A stretch of DNA of 6,483 bases from Bacillota bacterium (GTDB lineage: Bacteria; Bacillota; Clostridia; Peptostreptococcales; Anaerovoracaceae), in contig JAQSXD010000217.1 of the NCBI GenBank assembly GCA_029266295.1, positions 1 through 6,483 on the forward strand, read 5' to 3'. The notes beneath the pieces were generated by a model, which was given only the letters and a program-made list of their open reading frames with translations, did no database searches and was not told where the DNA came from. A program made the position numbers and the translations under genes. Every line of letters begins with the position of its first letter. The stretch's first letter is position 1. Of the stretch, positions 5,060 through 6,483 are shown piece by piece.

Positions 5060-6007
5060 TTGGATAATTTTATATACAGTTTGAATGCTACCGTTCCGAT
5101 CTTCGTGGTAATGTTTGTGGGATGGATCTTAAAACAAAAGGGGATGCTGAATGATAATTTCGTCAATGTAGCCGACCGGTTCAATTTTAAAGTTACGCTT
5201 CCCATTCTTTTGTTCCGGGATATTTCAGCCATGGATATCAAGTCTGATTTCAACTTGTCCTTCTTTTTATACTGCATGATTGCGACCATCACCTGCTTTG
5301 CGACGATTTGGTTTTTTGCTGAGATTTTTCTAAAGGATAAAAGCCTTGTAGGTAGTTTTGTACAGGGATCGTTTCGAGGAAGTATGGCAGTTTTAGGAAT
5401 CGCATTCGTTCAAAATATCTATGGAAATGCAGGTTTGGCACCCCTGATGATCGTTGCTGCAGTTCCGCTTTACAATATTTTCTCCGTGGTCGTCTTAACC
5501 ATCAGAGGGGAGACGTGCGGGGAAGGTGTCGGCAGCAGGGTTAAAGCATCTCTCGTAGGGATTATCACCAACCCGATTATTATCGCAATCTTTGCTGGGC
5601 TTCCTTTTTCCTTGCTGGAGGTTGAATTGCCCGGAATTGCACTAAAAAGCCTCAATAACTTTGCAAATATGGCCACGCCCCTTGCGCTCATCGCGATCGG
5701 TGCAGGTTTTCAGCTACATCAGGCGCTGGGGAAATTCAACCTTGCCGCTACAGCTTCTGTTATTAAGCTGATCCTACAGCCGGCAATCTTTTTACCGGTG
5801 GCAGTGATGCTGGGGTTTCGGGATCAGGCAATGATCGCCGTTTTGATTATGCTGGGGGCACCGGCTACGCCCACTTGCTATATCATGGCAAAAAATATGG
5901 GAAACGACAGCGTTTTGGCTTCCGGTATTGTGGTTTTATCCATGCTCATATCACCCATTACCATAACCTTTTGGATCTTTATTCTAAAAACCATGGCTTA
6001 TATTTAG
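5060..6007 (+). CDS. AEC-family (auxin efflux carrier type) transporter
   Basis: This 315-residue integral membrane protein of the Mem_trans/AEC family is predicted to move an organic anion or amino acid-like solute across the membrane; the substrate cannot be read from sequence. About ten hydrophobic segments are visible (roughly 9-24, 43-54, 67-90, 105-120, 126-148, 166-182, 204-219, 227-251, 257-277 and 287-310), in two halves of five as the family expects. Typical family features are NPIIIAI (171-177), KLILQPAIFLP (236-246) and the Pro/Gly-rich GAPATPTCYIMA (266-277). The start is TTG: an in-frame TGA at 5048-5050 excludes a longer protein, TGAGGT (5048-5053) lies six bases upstream, and the first in-frame ATG (residue 18) would destroy the first membrane segment. 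Known family members export or import malate, auxin and similar compounds. The ammonium transporter gene follows 21 bases later. Confidence 0.85.
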   Translation: MDNFIYSLNATVPIFVVMFVGWILKQKGMLNDNFVNVADRFNFKVTLPILLFRDISAMDIKSDFNLSFFLYCMIATITCFATIWFFAEIFLKDKSLVGSFVQGSFRGSMAVLGIAFVQNIYGNAGLAPLMIVAAVPLYNIFSVVVLTIRGETCGEGVGSRVKASLVGIITNPIIIAIFAGLPFSLLEVELPGIALKSLNNFANMATPLALIAIGAGFQLHQALGKFNLAATASVIKLILQPAIFLPVAVMLGFRDQAMIAVLIMLGAPATPTCYIMAKNMGNDSVLASGIVVLSMLISPITITFWIFILKTMAYI

Positions 6008-6013
6008 GGAAAA

Positions 6014-6023
6014 GAGAAGGTGA
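6014..6023 (+). promoter_or_regulatory. Ribosome binding site that decides the amt start
   Basis: GAGAAGGTGA matches the ideal AAGGAGGTGA at eight of ten bases and sits five bases before TTG at 6029. The in-frame GTG at 6020 lies inside this site and has only GGGAAAAGA ahead of it, so TTG is the better start. Confidence 0.6.
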
Positions 6024-6028
6024 AGGAC

Positions 6029-6483
6029 TTGCAGGAAATAAATATTCTATGGATCATCATTTGTGCCTGCTTTGTATTCTTTATGCAGGCAGGATTTATC
6101 TGCTATGAGGTTGGTTTTGTACAGAGCAAGAATGTTATCTCTGTGGCCATTGAGAATCTTTTGACATTTATGATCACAACCATTGGATTCAGTCTGATCG
6201 GCTTTCCCTTGATGTTCGGAAAAACCTGGGAGGGAGTTATCGGAAATAGCTTTTGGCACTTTGCCGGCATTCAGGAAGCATCCCCTTTGGGATATGCCTT
6301 TGTATTTTTTGAGCTGATGTTTGCGGCGACAGCGGTTACGATCTTTGCCGGTTCGATGTCAGAACGGACGAAGCTATTTCCTCTTCAAATCGCTGCTGTG
6401 ATCAGTGCTGCTTTGATTTTTCCTGTCTACGGCCATTGGGTCTGGGGCGGACTGTTTCTGAAACAGGATACCTGGCTGGCAGC
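6029..6483 (+). CDS. amt: Ammonium transporter (Amt family), N-terminal part, runs off the window
   Basis: The frame encodes 151 residues and stays open to the edge of the window. It matches the first third of Amt/Mep/Rh ammonium channels: a membrane segment from about 6 with FMQAGF (18-23), VQSKNVISVAIENLL (31-45), a second segment to LMFG (61-64), FFELMFAATA (93-102), AGSMSERTKL (107-116) and GHWVWGG (135-141). Trp139 aligns with AmtB Trp148 and Phe98 with AmtB Phe107 at the outer ammonium site; Glu95 stands where AmtB has Gln104. The FMQxGF and SKN pattern resembles the AMT1-like group, in which some bacterial members carry C-terminal signalling domains, rather than AmtB with its FYGGLV segment. 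It probably shares a transcript with the AEC permease (21-base gap). TTG at 6029 is preferred; GTG at 6020 would add three residues. Confidence 0.88.
   Translation, partial: MQEINILWIIICACFVFFMQAGFICYEVGFVQSKNVISVAIENLLTFMITTIGFSLIGFPLMFGKTWEGVIGNSFWHFAGIQEASPLGYAFVFFELMFAATAVTIFAGSMSERTKLFPLQIAAVISAALIFPVYGHWVWGGLFLKQDTWLA

Noticed and set aside
5875..6108. 77-codon plus-strand frame spanning the AEC-amt junction
   Set aside because: It overlaps the ends of two well-supported genes in another frame, and its translation has no conserved features.

Overview
The window looks like chromosomal DNA of an anaerobic member of the Bacillota, probably class Clostridia. It has moderate GC, strong AGGAGG-type ribosome binding sites, near-consensus housekeeping promoters, TTG start codons and tightly packed operons, and its proteins most resemble Bacillus/Clostridium types. 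All convincing genes lie on the plus strand. I see no rRNA, tRNA, CRISPR array, insertion sequence or phage gene. All family calls come from reading motifs; no database search was possible.

Layout. (1) 1-144 is the C-terminal tail of a NifB-type radical SAM protein. (2) 145-376 is a gene-free stretch holding a 12-bp tandem repeat, several dyads and an ideal sigma-A promoter. (3) 377-2638 is a three-gene operon for a polar amino acid ABC importer (binding lipoprotein, permease, ATPase). Its binding protein resembles cystine-binding proteins (TcyA/FliY type). The operon ends in a strong GC-rich hairpin. (4) 2784-4878 holds two coupled PLP enzymes, a cystathionine gamma-lyase/synthase family protein (MccB-like) and a cysteine synthase/cystathionine beta-synthase family protein (MccA-like), closed by a textbook terminator. 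(5) From 4970 a new promoter with a dyad in its spacer drives an AEC-family (auxin efflux carrier) permease. This is followed 21 bases later by the start of an Amt-family ammonium transporter that runs off the window.

How the parts fit. The central 4.5 kb reads as a cysteine-supply module. It would import cystine, convert homocysteine to cystathionine to cysteine by reverse transsulfuration, and possibly break down cysteine when sulfur is plentiful. The flanks (NifB-like protein, ammonium transporter) point to nitrogen metabolism. A link between cysteine sulfur and Fe-S cofactor assembly is possible but is inference from proximity only.

The gene content itself is familiar. The most unusual signal is regulatory. 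The ribosome binding site of the first transporter gene (364-377) is perfectly complementary over 14 bases to a segment just after the NifB-like stop (171-184), and the operon's own promoter lies between the two arms. Read-through RNA could therefore mask the start site, while RNA made from the local promoter could not.
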